Assembly (NCBI GenBank): GCA_012934845.2 | Contig: WNNJ02003645.1 | Location: 1 to 64,000, forward strand | Direction: 5' to 3' | Source: Pomphorhynchus laevis | Lineage: Eukaryota > Acanthocephala > Palaeacanthocephala > Echinorhynchida > Pomphorhynchidae | Length of the DNA stretch: 64,000 nt | Part shown: in pieces, positions 22,101-28,645 of the stretch | How positions within the stretch are numbered: position 1 is the stretch's first letter | Layout of the letters: the number at the start of each line of letters is the position of its first letter | Position numbers and translations under genes: made by a program | Notes under the pieces: model-generated | What the model saw: only the letters and a program-made list of their open reading frames with translations | What the model was told of the DNA's origin: nothing | The model's database searches: none

Positions 22101-24432
22101 AAAATAATATATCAGAATCATAAAGATAATATTAATAGCTTTTAATTAACATATTAAGGTCCATGTAAAACTCGCTAATCCTTAATTTTAGGCTTTTGTC
22201 GATTTTGGCTTCCTCATTTCAGAGTAAGCCAGAATGAAACCAAATCAGAAAACGTTTTCTTACAATGCAAGTTAATTATTTTACATTTACTAAAGTTGTG
22301 CACCCTCTATGCAGATGTGATGTGGACTTATCGCCTTTTTGCATCATCAATTAATCAAAATCCAAAAATCAAATGATTTGTTTAAGCTTTAATGTCGTGC
22401 GCTCATATGATACTTATTGAAGAATATTGAATTTAATAATTGTTTTAATTTCACAAAATTTAAAATAATCCCTAACAAAACGAGTTTGAACAAAAAAACT
22501 AATTACTTGCATAAATTACTGCAATTTTATAAATAGATGTAAAATTTGTAAAATATTAAAAACATCATTTTTTAAAATTTAATAATTTAATTGAAAATAT
22601 AAAATGTAAAATAATGATGTAATAAACCAAATGTATGATCAGATCACTTAACCGAGACTATAAATTTTATTCTATAAATAAAAACAATGAAACCTTTGTG
22701 ATATAAAGTTTATAAAGTTTAATATAAAGATATTATATAATATAATATAAAGATATAAAGTTTTTTAACCAAATATTTTACAATGAAATTAATAGCTAAT
22801 TAATCATGTATTAAAAATAAGAGATTTGTAGTGATTTAGATGAACTGATGTTTAGGAATCATGTTTAGGTTAATGTTCTTAAACTCAACTTATAAGGGCT
22901 GACTAAATGTAAGGATTCATTTCCTCATACATAATGTCAAATTTGTAGTTTCGTAAATATTTGACTTTAGCACAGTAATGTGGCCAAATATATTATAATT
23001 CGTATATAATTTCGATTTAGAGCTACATAAATTGAAAACATTTTGTACTTTAGTATCAATGCCCTTAACACTGTTACTATCGTAACGGTTTTAAGTCATT
23101 ATATATTATATGTATATGTAATATAAGGTTTTTGTGAAACAATAACTCACTTTTATAACAAATTTTGTTGAACAAACATGATATTTCAAAATTTTATAAG
23201 AATTAACCTTTTTAGATATTTACGAACAAAGAAAATGGTAACAATAACTGGATTGCTCTTTCTGTACAGGAGGTTATTTCAATGATAATCTTGAACATAA
23301 ACCTTGAGTACTATGGATGTCAAAACATAGAAGGTATGTTCTCTGTTTAGAAGAAAACACCAGATGCTATGGAACATTACAATTCATATATTTTTGTACT
23401 AACACGAATTTAATACGACCTTCTGTTAGTGAAAGATTTTAATTTTATCTTTATATAGCTTTCCAGAGCAATTACATATGCTTTAAAGACAAACCGCTGC
23501 TGCCTCTACTCTCCGAAGTCCGCGTTTATCTGTCGGGTTCGATCAACAGCTCATTTTTTACCATGGTAATATTTTTCTTCGCTATTCATGCTATAAATAG
23601 TTTCTTAAATAAAAATAAGCTGGAATATTTAATATTGTCATGCTCAAATGATAAACTAGAGAATACAATCACGATCAGATTAGCAACTGTCCTTTGCGCC
23701 TCGAGTGCTCATATGTCAATTAAAATGTGTGATCTTTTCAGTGTAAGTTTTTTTAAAAATACATTAGTTTAACTGCTGTGAATTGTTTGTCTCTTTTTAG
23801 AACATTATAGCATATTGCTATCATCGTGACGATGCCAATTTTGTCGAGACAATAAAGTATATTGTAAGTATTGAGGCAATTGATTGTTGTTTTTCTTGCA
23901 ACAGAGGAAATTAGCAGCTCATGTAATCTTAAGAGATAAATTTGGACAACAAACGACTTTTATTATCAAATAGATATGGTGAAATTCCTTATATATTTAT
24001 TTATAATAAATTTAAATTATATCTTTTATGATGATATTTGTCCACTAATTTTCAATTTTCGATTCCAAAGTTCAACCAAAAAATATATATTTATATATTT
24101 TTATATTTATATATATTTTCAATAAATATATATTTTACATTTGCGACAATTCATCTTGCAAAAAAGATGGGCTAAAGTTCAGATGCGATGTGGTATTTTT
24201 CATAAAAATGCCAGAAAATACTTTTACAACAAACAACCATTTTATGTCGAATCCTTTTCACAATAGTTGATCATGATCATTCTCTTCGTGGTAAAAATAA
24301 ATTTAAAAATCGTCATCTTTGATTAAATCAATTTGTATTAAAAAAGCGATGTCTATGTAAGCATTTAATTTACTTTGAAGTAGTTTTTCTATTCCATCTT
24401 TTCAGGTACAAGCTATTGAAATACTAGACTAA
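447..24432 (+). CDS. Ubiquitin-specific protease gene, 3' part, about 14 exons
   Basis: This is the C-terminal half of a USP-family deubiquitinase, a cysteine protease that removes ubiquitin from substrates. The first three exons encode the end of the catalytic domain: the box around the catalytic histidine (GHYVA), the W-x-L-N-D strand with its aspartate pair, and the final AYIVLYES strand. About 420 residues of helical sequence follow in further exons. A long tail after the catalytic domain is typical of the USP9X/USP24/USP34 class, so that class is the best guess. Exons are 447-589, 2563-2681, 2731-2909, 9971-10044, 12156-12348, 12962-13196, 20802-20895, 20945-21061, 21112-21231, 23216-23333, 23459-23565, 23620-23742, 23801-23863 and 24406-24432. 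All have AG/GT borders and codon phases agree at every junction except 12348/12962. The 5' part, with the catalytic cysteine, lies outside the window. The exact paralogue is inferred. Confidence 0.7.
590..1922. other. Intron, AT-rich, little else
   Basis: Between protease exons. A fragment near 1320-1460 repeats a block (GACGTATTTCCTCTGATGA) related to the SINE-like repeats at 13.6 and 26.7 kb. The string ATTATATATTATATGGTATGCATGAATGCT occurs twice in part, near 1563 and 1703. No gene is seen. Confidence 0.6.
1923..2110. mobile_element. Foldback/MITE-like element, 188 bp
   Basis: Terminal inverted repeats of about 58 bp are nearly perfect (TTTGAAGAAAGCTGGC at the left, its complement at the right) around a short unique centre. 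No coding capacity. No clear target duplication is seen. It is probably a non-autonomous DNA element in an intron of the protease gene. Confidence 0.75.
2563..2681 (+). CDS. USP exon with aspartate/asparagine strand
   Basis: It starts in phase 2 after AAATATAG and reads GYPRQWFYLNDDCV, the strand that follows the histidine box in USPs and carries the acidic residue of the triad. It ends TATG/GTAAGT in phase 1. The intron to the next exon is only 49 bp, so small introns exist beside the 7-kb ones. Confidence 0.8.
2731..2909 (+). CDS. USP exon, end of catalytic domain
   Basis: It continues in phase and reads SYAYIVLYESEYERKK, the last beta strand of the USP fold, which is usually AYxLxYxR. After that the sequence turns acidic and helical (LQSEIELFVQNQAQ). 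The donor is GAG/GTAATA, phase 0. An ATG at 2721 lies upstream of the splice acceptor and is unlikely to be the true start. Confidence 0.75.
2910..3639. other. Intron with AT/AAT repeats
   Basis: AT-rich, with clustered (AAT)n/(ATT)n around 3450-3620 that form long imperfect palindromes. Nothing coding is seen. It ends where LINE-like sequence begins. Confidence 0.6.
3640..5616 (+). mobile_element. Degenerate LINE (non-LTR retrotransposon), family D
   Basis: Broken reverse-transcriptase reading frames run in order along the plus strand. They include a pre-RT segment (3840-4205), a fingers segment with EQYGFRKNVSKLDAI (4295-4483), GVLQGDPLSPLLFFLFLMDF near 4630, the catalytic box LLYADNLAIL near 4730 (YADN instead of YADD) and a YLGVLLTSRWSF thumb (4915-5109). 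Several stops and frame changes interrupt it, so it is an inactive, old copy. The clade is not assigned. Confidence 0.75.
5622..5866 (+). repeat. Two tandem copies of a LINE 3' segment
   Basis: A 122-bp block starting CGCCCGTCATATTTCAACGA occurs twice head to tail, at about 5622-5743 and 5744-5866. The copies are about 80% alike and each ends in CCCCAAGCTG(G)AAAG. This looks like duplication of the 3' tail of the LINE just upstream. Confidence 0.7.
5867..6689. other. Intron segment with Penelope-type terminal motif
   Basis: AT-rich. Near 6451-6492 is TTGAAAAAGCC...GGGCGAAATG, then TTTAAATAAA, a decayed form of the CTGAAGA...GAAACG...AAATAAA motif found at ends of Penelope-like elements. No gene is seen. 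Confidence 0.5.
6746..6782 (+). ncRNA. Hammerhead ribozyme core, degenerate copy 1
   Basis: CTGATGA at 6750-6756, a short stem II (GCTC/GATC, one mismatch) and GAAAC at 6769-6773, flanked by GGTA and TACC that can pair as stem I. Stem III is reduced or lost, so activity is doubtful. It lies in the same GTGTGTTAAGGTGCC context as the copies at 9.1 and 28.3-28.6 kb. Confidence 0.6.
7141..8935 (-). mobile_element. Penelope-like retroelement fossil
   Basis: On the minus strand the order is reverse transcriptase (about 8935-8368), then a GIY-YIG endonuclease region (about 7931-7480), then a 3' end. RT hallmarks are SLFTSI, YKQIRGTAMGTP-like spacing and YVDDILLVW. Endonuclease hallmarks are a cysteine-rich lead (CGYRRCANC) and YVIYINECLDC. 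RT before GIY-YIG is the Penelope order. The 3' end near 7230-7171 carries the AAAACG...AAATAAATAAACGC motif shared with the 8.95-9.04 kb segment. The element is broken in several places and lies inside an intron of the protease gene, on the opposite strand. Confidence 0.8.
8940..9040 (+). repeat. Penelope-type end segment, plus orientation
   Basis: CGATCGAAACGTTTCGCAAA, then TAAACAAACGC and CCCAGTTTCTTTTATTACAAA, match the complement of 7141-7230. The same end is therefore present twice in opposite orientation around the RT/endonuclease fossil, as expected for the complex terminal repeats of Penelope-like elements. Confidence 0.6.
9060..9500 (+). repeat. Hammerhead-bearing repeat unit (retrozyme-like)
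   Basis: It shares blocks with the tandem units at 28.1-28.8 kb: GTGTGTTAAGGTGCCA, the ribozyme core, GATTACGCATGGTTTGAGTT, and AAATATAAATGGAATCCCTC. It runs on into ACTGGACTTCGATTCACGAC and the ACCCGGCAACACT block that recurs at 28.84-29.68 kb in the opposite orientation. No protein is encoded. It resembles small non-autonomous hammerhead retroelements. Confidence 0.6.
9111..9152 (+). ncRNA. Hammerhead ribozyme core, copy 2
   Basis: CGCTA-CTGAAGA-GTCC-CGTAA-GGAC-GAAAC...TAGCG. Stem II (GTCC/GGAC) and stem I (CGCTA/TAGCG) are perfect, and the A at the variable core position 7 is allowed. The expected GTC before the cleavage site reads ACC, so this copy is probably inactive. Confidence 0.75.
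9501..9970. other. Intron segment with perfect palindrome
   Basis: A 33-bp perfect palindrome (16-bp arms around one A; core GGTGGTAA/TTACCACC) lies at 9664-9696. The segment before it (to about 9600) belongs to the repeat family seen at 28.9-29.6 kb. The rest is AT-rich sequence leading to the acceptor at 9970. Confidence 0.7.
9971..10044 (+). CDS. USP exon, serine/arginine linker
   Basis: A 74-bp exon between TTTTTAG and TTAG/GTACTT that reads MPPSPITSIQ and then RSRSLSRSSSI. It is in phase with the exon 7 kb upstream (phase 0 in, 2 out). The low-complexity Ser/Arg content suggests a disordered linker. It is assigned to the protease gene by strand, splice sites and phase only. Confidence 0.6.
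10045..12155. other. Intron, AT-rich
   Basis: No gene is seen. Near 11912-11870, minus strand, is ATGAAAAAGGC-GAA-GGCCGAAACGTC, a Penelope/hammerhead-like terminal motif with GAAAC and GTC retained. Palindromic TTTATAATATTA blocks occur near 11500-11620. Confidence 0.6.
12156..12348 (+). CDS. USP gene exon
   Basis: A 193-bp exon from TTATTTTAG to a strong GTAAGT donor. It begins with one base that completes the codon of the previous exon and is open throughout (for example MDMYFDVLKSNDYYQFLASI). It leaves phase 0. The aromatic, helical character suits the tail of large USPs, but no named motif is seen. Confidence 0.6.
12349..12961. other. Intron, possibly hiding a small exon
   Basis: A stretch at 12806-12891 (after AACTCAG, before AAG/GTACTA) has good splice-like edges and a mostly open frame (FLYISQYFTDFAVFLLKNS), but its phase does not bridge the flanking exons. 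It is left out of the gene model. Confidence 0.4.
12962..13196 (+). CDS. USP gene exon, phase conflict at its 5' end
   Basis: The long open frame needs one extra base from the previous exon, and reads FLHQLIFKFFFKIRMNWSDD and then IPIVLTGLHIALQWFFVSIK. The previous exon ends in phase 0, so either a small exon was missed or a frame change lies in the T-run near 12983. Read in phase 0 the start would be GLIASLTTFLIE and then a stop, which is also protein-like. The donor TT/GTAAGT leaves phase 2, matching the next exon 7.6 kb away. Confidence 0.6.
13276..13484. mobile_element. Foldback element, about 205 bp
   Basis: Arms of about 75 bp are inverted repeats at roughly 80% identity (GAACAATCAATCGTATAGCTG at the left in part; its complement at the right). 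They carry CTTCAAGAATT / GAATTTCTGAAGATG centres and TTGATATTTC blocks. No coding potential. An older non-autonomous element. Confidence 0.65.
13590..14000. repeat. SINE-like dispersed repeat, copy 1
   Basis: It matches 26740-27130 over about 400 bp. Shared blocks include CATCAGGAGGAACTGCTA, CAACATAGCAGCG and GTATTTACTCTGA. A GGTTTCGACCCC-like string in the second copy resembles an RNA polymerase III B box, so a tRNA-derived SINE is possible. A fragment also lies near 1320-1460. Confidence 0.55.
14001..15639. other. Intron, AT-rich, no gene seen
   Basis: Long AT-rich stretch between the SINE-like repeat and the Merlin element. I see no open frame of interest, no strong palindrome and no known motif. 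Confidence 0.6.
15726..16685 (-). pseudogene. Merlin transposase, two frameshifts
   Basis: Cut-and-paste transposase of the ISXO2-like DDE family. In order it has an N-terminal zinc ribbon (CPKCDDGTYLC, later a CKRSC pair), a helix-turn-helix-like segment (LSEIARELEISRNTVSEYVD), the first Asp in IVEIDESLF, the second Asp in IIITDQWKAYS and the final Glu in QTIEGLWSLSKK. All three catalytic residues are present. The frame changes twice: in the T-run near 16365, between the zinc ribbon and the helix-turn-helix, and near 15887, just before the last Glu. The copy is probably inactive unless an intron or slippage accounts for one of these. Upstream of the ATG at 16685 a C-tract and TTAG precede the start on the coding strand, which could be a splice acceptor. 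Confidence 0.8.
16886..17212 (-). pseudogene. Duplicated Merlin zinc-ribbon frame, unit 3
   Basis: A 108-codon frame equal to the transposase N-terminus through RYNSLF. It then runs into the inverted-repeat motif and ends FENRRRF. It could only make a DNA-binding fragment. Confidence 0.8.
17238..17564 (-). pseudogene. Duplicated Merlin zinc-ribbon frame, unit 4
   Basis: Identical in protein sequence to the frame of unit 3. The spacing between the two ATGs is 352 bp. Confidence 0.8.
17770..18096 (-). pseudogene. Duplicated Merlin zinc-ribbon frame, unit 6
   Basis: It differs from the others by one residue (MIDLN instead of MMDLN) and by GTCGTC for GACGTC in the left copy of the end motif. 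It lies beyond the second short unit. Confidence 0.8.
18123..18449 (-). pseudogene. Duplicated Merlin zinc-ribbon frame, unit 7
   Basis: Protein identical to units 3 and 4. It shares the GTCGTC variant of the end motif with unit 6, showing that these two units are sister copies. Confidence 0.8.
18477..18803 (-). pseudogene. Duplicated Merlin zinc-ribbon frame, unit 8 (outermost)
   Basis: The outermost copy, next to the right terminal inverted repeat. In a normal Merlin this would be the only copy and would lead into the rest of the transposase. Confidence 0.8.
18884..19561. other. Intron, AT-rich with (AT)n tract
   Basis: Pure (AT)n at about 19072-19113. The rest is AT-rich with no open frame. 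A block GTTTATGGAATTTTAAAAGC near 19021 recurs in part near 20356. Confidence 0.6.
19562..20188 (+). pseudogene. Possible exon split by the LINE insertion
   Basis: If the LINE and one target copy are ignored, the sequence after the acceptor-like ATACCTCAG is open for about 32 codons (QNLYIQVNSALKTVDDVQAY, then VNKNDVERYYK) and then stops. This is protein-like, but it does not fit the phase between the flanking protease exons. It could be a lost exon or an unrelated fragment. Confidence 0.3.
19596..20090 (+). mobile_element. 5'-truncated LINE insertion (family C) with 17-bp target duplication
   Basis: GAATTCCGCATTAAAAA flanks the insertion at 19579-19595 and 20091-20107, a perfect 17-bp target duplication. 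The insert ends in AAAGGAAAAGAAGAAGAA, a GAA-type tail. It codes without interruption for the C-terminal end of a LINE reverse transcriptase (to 20074): YRSVIRPIALYGAECWPITK, METKMLRW, then REKMLEARLRWFGHTLR and a KGRPRQRW stretch. Perfect duplications and an open frame make this a young, dead-on-arrival copy. Confidence 0.9.
20802..20895 (+). CDS. USP gene exon
   Basis: The acceptor is TTTTTGTAG. One base completes a leucine codon, then CLSVPNRIRRELLIMFFFEI is read and the donor is CCG/GTATGT. The VPNRIRREL stretch resembles the V-R-x-x-x motif in the helical tails of USP9X/24/34. That comparison is from memory and not aligned. Confidence 0.65.
20945..21061 (+). CDS. USP gene exon
   Basis: Exactly 39 codons between TTATTATAG and AAG/GTTTCT, phase 0 at both ends. 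Amphipathic helices are seen (FEMSIIFLNELVDYGKTIF). The intron before it is only 49 bp. Confidence 0.65.
21112..21231 (+). CDS. USP gene exon
   Basis: Forty codons between TTTGTTAG and CCG/GTATGT, phase 0 at both ends. It reads NLLYFYNHGIIYLLSQLLYK, helical like its neighbours, and follows a 50-bp intron. Confidence 0.65.
21232..23215. other. Intron with Penelope-like debris
   Basis: Around 22038-21992, minus strand, is TTGATAAAGGACAG...GGCCGAAACG, then AAAAATAAAAAGCG, the Penelope-type terminal motif. The 21770-22039 minus frame and the GC-richer block at 21390-21480 may be decayed parts of the same element. The rest is AT-rich, including a TATAAAGTTT-type tandem near 22690-22760. Confidence 0.5.
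23216..23333 (+). CDS. USP gene exon
   Basis: Acceptor CCTTTTTAG, open in phase 0 (NNNWIALSVQEVISMIILNI), donor GAAG/GTATGT, phase 1 out. It joins in phase to the exon ending at 21231 across a 2-kb intron. Confidence 0.6.
23459..23565 (+). CDS. USP gene exon
   Basis: Two bases complete an alanine codon. It then reads FQSNYICFKDKPLLPLLSEV, and later a VYLSGSINSS stretch. The donor is ATG/GTAATA, phase 0. The in-phase match with the preceding exon supports the model. Confidence 0.6.
23620..23742 (+). CDS. USP gene exon with weak acceptor
   Basis: Forty-one codons in phase 0, ending AGT/GTAAGT. The acceptor AATAAG/CTG lacks a pyrimidine tract, so the left edge is the least certain part. The alternative acceptor at 23600 would run into a stop in the required phase. 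It reads SNDKLENTITIRLATVLCAS. Confidence 0.5.
23801..23863 (+). CDS. USP gene exon
   Basis: Twenty-one codons between CTCTTTTTAG and ATT/GTAAGT, phase 0 at both ends. It reads NIIAYCYHRDDANFVETIK. Splice sites are strong at both ends. Confidence 0.6.
24128..24378 (+). repeat. 251-bp direct repeat, copy 1
   Basis: Identical as far as I can see to 24810-25060 (offset 682 bp). The block contains CAAAAAAGATGGGCTAAAG and TTGATCATGATCATTCTC. It directly precedes the possible last protease exon. Confidence 0.9.
24406..24432 (+). CDS. Possible last exon of the USP gene
   Basis: A good acceptor (CCATCTTTTCAG) is followed by VQAIEILD and a stop, in phase 0 with the previous exon. Such a short last exon is only moderately convincing. 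It lies 27 bp beyond a 251-bp block that is repeated 682 bp downstream, so the end of this gene may have been rearranged. Confidence 0.45.
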   Translation, partial: VQAIEILD

Positions 24433-24809
24433 TCTGCATTTTAGCAATATGTATTTCTTCGTGGCTCCTATAATTTTAATTGAAACTGAAGATGTTCATA
24501 TCATCCAATTAAATTAGGATATTTGACTTCTTTATTTTAGTTTCAAATTGACTAACTTCGATTAAGTGAAGGATACACCGATAACTTTAAATTGCAAGAA
24601 TCGTTAGCAACGAAAAATGTTTATTAAAATATTGTCTGGCTATCCGTTTGGCTAAATATTAGACAAGTTATTTTAGAGTTTCGCTTTTCAGCAATCATAC
24701 GTATCAAAACGCTTCAGAAAGAGTTCAAATCATAAAATATTTACTATTAATAATTCGTTTAATATATTAATATATTAATATTAATATTTTAATATATTTA
24801 ATATATTTA

Positions 24810-25060
24810 ATATATTTTACATTTGCGACAATTCATCTTGCAAAAAAGATGGGCTAAAGTTCAGATGCGATGTGGTATTTTTCATAAAAATGCCAGAAAA
24901 TACTTTTACAACAAACAACCATTTTATGTCGAATCCTTTTCACAATAGTTGATCATGATCATTCTCTTCGTGGTAAAAATAAATTTAAAAATCGTCATCT
25001 TTGATTAAATCAATTTGTATTAAAAAAGCGATGTCTATGTAAGCATTTAATTTACTTTGA
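24810..25060 (+). repeat. 251-bp direct repeat, copy 2
   Basis: Second copy. The 431 bp between the copies are unique. There is no second copy of the exon after this one, so it is not a simple tandem duplication of a whole unit. Confidence 0.9.
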
Positions 25061-25466
25061 TTTATTTATTTCTGCTTTATTAGTTTTCAAATACTGAATG
25101 TAACCATAGATATATGGTGTTGTTGTAAAATAAATACGCACTTAAACAAATAAATACTTGTTGATTATTATATATTAATTTATTATATATTTATTATAAA
25201 TAAAAATTATCCGATAAGTGTTACTATTTATTCTATATTAAAATAAGGCACATCAAGATAAGTTCACCGATTTCCGATTTTACCGAATCTTCTATATGGA
25301 AGAAATCGGCTCAATTTCAAAGCTGGGATTATTAACAACAATCAAAACATCTAGAGAAATATATAAACACTGTATAAGTATTCATTGTATATGGAATTTG
25401 CTATTAGCGTAAGACCTTTTAGCTCTGTTGATTTAGATAGGCTCTTTATTTTTTATTGTTTTCTAG

Positions 25467-25587
25467 AAATTCAAACGTTACAGACTATATTAATAGCGAA
25501 GCTGATGTATTATTGGCTACTTCAAAAAAGATATCGAGTGAAATTCAAGGTTTTGAATATGACGATAACACTCTTATTACTATTCAT
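25467..25587 (+). CDS. Unassigned putative exon
   Basis: It lies between TTGTTTTCTAG and CAT/GTACGT. Two frames are open, and the more protein-like one reads YINSEADVLLATSKKISSE and then GFEYDDNTL. It cannot follow the exon ending at 23863 in phase without another exon between. It may belong to the protease gene by alternative splicing, or to another gene. Confidence 0.35.
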
Positions 25588-26467
25588 GTACGTATATTAT
25601 TTAATATCAACTTCATTCATGTTCATTATGATTATATACATACAAATATGTATGATCGTATATTATAAGCATTTTAATCAGATAACGATTATTATTTGAA
25701 TAACGAGCATTAGTTACAGATCGTCATCCTTGATAGATTATTCTGTTTGTACTATAAAACTATCAAGAAGTTAATATTTTGATTATTAAAAATTGAAAAC
25801 CTTTGATGTCAATCGAAGGTTGGTAATTCTTTCAGGATCGGTAAAATTTTAGAATGCGAGATATAAACATTTGCATAAACTTTTAAAAAATAGGCATTCA
25901 ATTTAAAAAGGTAATTATAATAGCCTACTTTTAATTTTATCAATAATAAATTCAAAAAGATTACTTATATAATACTACAAGCAACCTTATATAATCAATT
26001 TCAATAAAACACTGTCATTTATCAATCGATTATGTAGAAACGTTTATGTATTTTTTAACATTTTACTTATTTATAAAATACGATCATTAAATCGTTTTTA
26101 ACCAAATGTATTTCAAATTATTACATAAATATACTAATATATAATATATTAATACATTTATAGTATAGGTTTATCTTAAATATGAAAACACTCCAATGTA
26201 TTAAATATTTCCAAAAGCAATCGGTTATTAATTTATTAATTATATAATTTATTATTAAATAAAATATGTACATAATAATATAATAATATTATAATATATT
26301 AACATATAACGACATTCACACATCATACTATAAAATATAAAAGTTCATACATTTATAAAATATAAAAGTATATCCGAATTTTGAATATAATTCAAAAAGT
26401 GATGATCCATTGCTAATGACAAACCTAACGTAAAGCCGTAAACCGTCACCTTACAATGTTTTTACAG

Positions 26468-26532
26468 CTTGTCAACAGTAAACTGTTGATAACAGTTTAT
26501 AGCCTTCGATGCATTTTTCATATTACGAGAAG
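26468..26532 (+). CDS. Unassigned putative exon
   Basis: It is open between TTTTTACAG and AGAAG/GTGCGT (LVNSKLLITVYSLRCIFHIT), phase 0 in and 2 out, so it can follow the exon ending at 25587. A possible last exon at 27584-27599 (TTTTTTATAG, then LQHN and a stop) fits its phase. Short and unconfirmed. Confidence 0.3.
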
Positions 26533-26739
26533 GTGCGTAGTCAGGTTCTTTATTGTTTTTATTTGTTTATTTTTTGTCTTTATATGTTAAAATTAAATTT
26601 TATTATGATATCTAATTGGATATTTAGAATATTGCCTATTGCTTTAAAAATAATTAATTAACAATTAAATTAAGTAAACTAAATAAACTGACACGTTAAT
26701 TTTAAATACTAAAAATATATACTGATCTGAAAATCAGTT

Positions 26740-27130
26740 AGATGATTTTCAAATCAGCTAACTGAGTCAACGTATTTAATATAATTATAAAATAAACAAA
26801 ACATAATAATGCTAAATCAAAATTTAATAATTAAATAATAAAATTAATAATTGTTTTTAGATTTTCTATAATTTAAATCAAGTTAAAAAATGAAATTTAA
26901 AATAAACGTCATTTTTATGAATTGACTAATAAATAACAGACGTTATATCAGAATAAGAATTAGAGGTCATCAGGAGGAACTGCTATGCTATCAGGTTTCG
27001 ACCCCTAACTCCTCTACCCAACATAGCAGCGGGGTAAATACATGCTAATGATGTATTTCCTCTGAAATAACTATCTAGTATCTTATTCTAATGCAAAGTA
27101 TATTATTTATTATCCATCCAAAAACATTTG
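26740..27130. repeat. SINE-like dispersed repeat, copy 2
   Basis: Partner of 13590-14000. Shared blocks include TAATAAATAACAGA, CATCAGGAGGAACTGCTA and CAACATAGCAGCG. The CAGGTTTCGACCCCTAACTC segment resembles a polymerase III B box. Identity is roughly 75-80%, so the repeat is old. Confidence 0.55.
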
Positions 27131-28079
27131 GCATTTAAGAGTTTAAATTTATTCTTTATATTATTGTGTTGATTTATATATTTTACTATTTTCTGCTTGA
27201 TGTTATTTTTATAGTTTATTTTATATTGTTATATTTATATTATATAAATATAACTAATATTTATATTAATATTTATATTATATAAATATTATATAAATAT
27301 TTATATTATATAAATATATCGTTATATTTATATTATATTGTTATAATTATATTTTATTTATTATATATTTGTTATTTTATATATTTTACTTTTTCGTAAC
27401 ATCGGATGTTTCAGAAAACAATGATATTTTTTAATATCAATTTTATTATTTGCATTATATATTTTTCAATAATTTGTTTTATCAGTTAATTTTTTATTTT
27501 ACAATTTAACATGAAATAAATATTTTATATATTTATACATTTAATCTTAATTTAAAAAATATTTTAGGTTTATTTTTTTATAGATTACAGCACAATTAAT
27601 GAGATACTACTAAAAATAACGCCTATTTACTAAATCGCGTGTATATTCGTGGTTTGTCTAATTTAAATAATCAAATTATTTTATATAATGTTATTTGATG
27701 CTTTTAAAATTTTACATTCTCTAAATTTTAAATATGTTTAGAAAGCCCTCGCATATATATCTCAAATAATTTCAATGATAAGGAATGATTCATGATTAAA
27801 ACTTGGTTGATACACATGTATACTAATCTGAACAAAAGGAAAATATCTGTAAAATTGAAATTGTATATTTGAAGATAGTTTTGTATTTTAAGCAATAATA
27901 TGTAATTCTTTGTCGTATTCTTAACGGCATCTGTATATTAATGAATGCCTTAATATCGTATAGAACAATTTACGATAACAAACTAAAACAACGTATCTTG
28001 AGATAGCATGACCTTATATAATTTTCAATAAACTCAATCAATATCAAATGAATTCAAATTATGCGTAATCAAACGCAAA
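27131..28079. other. AT-rich intergenic or intronic stretch
   Basis: (TATA)n/(TTATA)n-rich sequence at 27200-27400. No supported gene or motif other than the tentative terminal exon noted at 27584. Confidence 0.5.
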
Positions 28080-28314
28080 CACAACTCTATGGTACGTATG
28101 GCTTGAATTTATGGGATGCCTGATCGCACACTTAAATCAATTAGATGTAGTGTGTTCCCATTTTTAAGCTGAAACGTTTGAAATATAAATGGAATCTCTC
28201 CAAATTCCTAGGAGTGGTTTTCAACTGTAACTATTTACGAAATATAATTGAATATTTCGATGGCATATACTTGTGGCAGTGTGTTAAGGATTTAATGAAT
28301 GATGGTCATGTTCA

Positions 28315-28356
28315 CACTACTGATGAGTAAGATAAGGACGAAACAGGTGTCTAGCG
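28315..28356 (+). ncRNA. Hammerhead ribozyme, best preserved copy (3)
   Basis: CACTA-CTGATGA...GAAA-CA-GG-TG-TC-TAGCG. The full core (CTGATGA, GAAA, and the UC before the cleavage site) is present. Stem III is only CA/TG with a two-base loop, as in the minimal type-I ribozymes that work as dimers. Stem I is CACTA/TAGCG with one mismatch; stem II is partly decayed. Cleavage is predicted after 28351. Confidence 0.75.
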
Positions 28357-28604
28357 TTATGTTCGATTACGCATGGTTTGAGTTTAATAAGTGACTAGGC
28401 ACACTCGTAAAGCAAGTAGATGTGGTTCGTTCCCAGTTAAAATCTTCAACATTTTGAAATATAAATAAAATTCCTCATGGATACTGTGATGTTTCTCAAC
28501 TTACACATTTAGAAAATAAAATTGAATCTAATAATAGATTAGCAGAGAACAACACTATTATACTTGTGGAAATGTGTGTTAAGGTGTCAATGAATAAATG
28601 TCAT

Positions 28605-28645
28605 GCTACTGATGATTTCCATTAGAACGAAAGAGATGGCTAGGG
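28605..28645 (+). ncRNA. Hammerhead ribozyme, decayed copy (4)
   Basis: CTGATGA at 28609-28615 and GAAA at 28629-28632, with GCTA/TAGG as stem I remains. Stem III and the cleavage triplet have changed (GAGATGGC). Homologous to copy 3, one repeat period downstream. Confidence 0.6.

Noticed and set aside
23563-23619. Start of the 69-codon ATG frame at 23563 as a gene start
   Set aside because: This part is the intron between two in-phase exons. The ATG is the last codon of the exon ending at 23565.
25385-25699. 104-codon frame overlapping the putative exon at 25467-25587
   Set aside because: It has long hydrophobic low-complexity runs typical of translated AT-rich intron, and it ignores good splice sites. 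The other frame of the exon looks more like protein.
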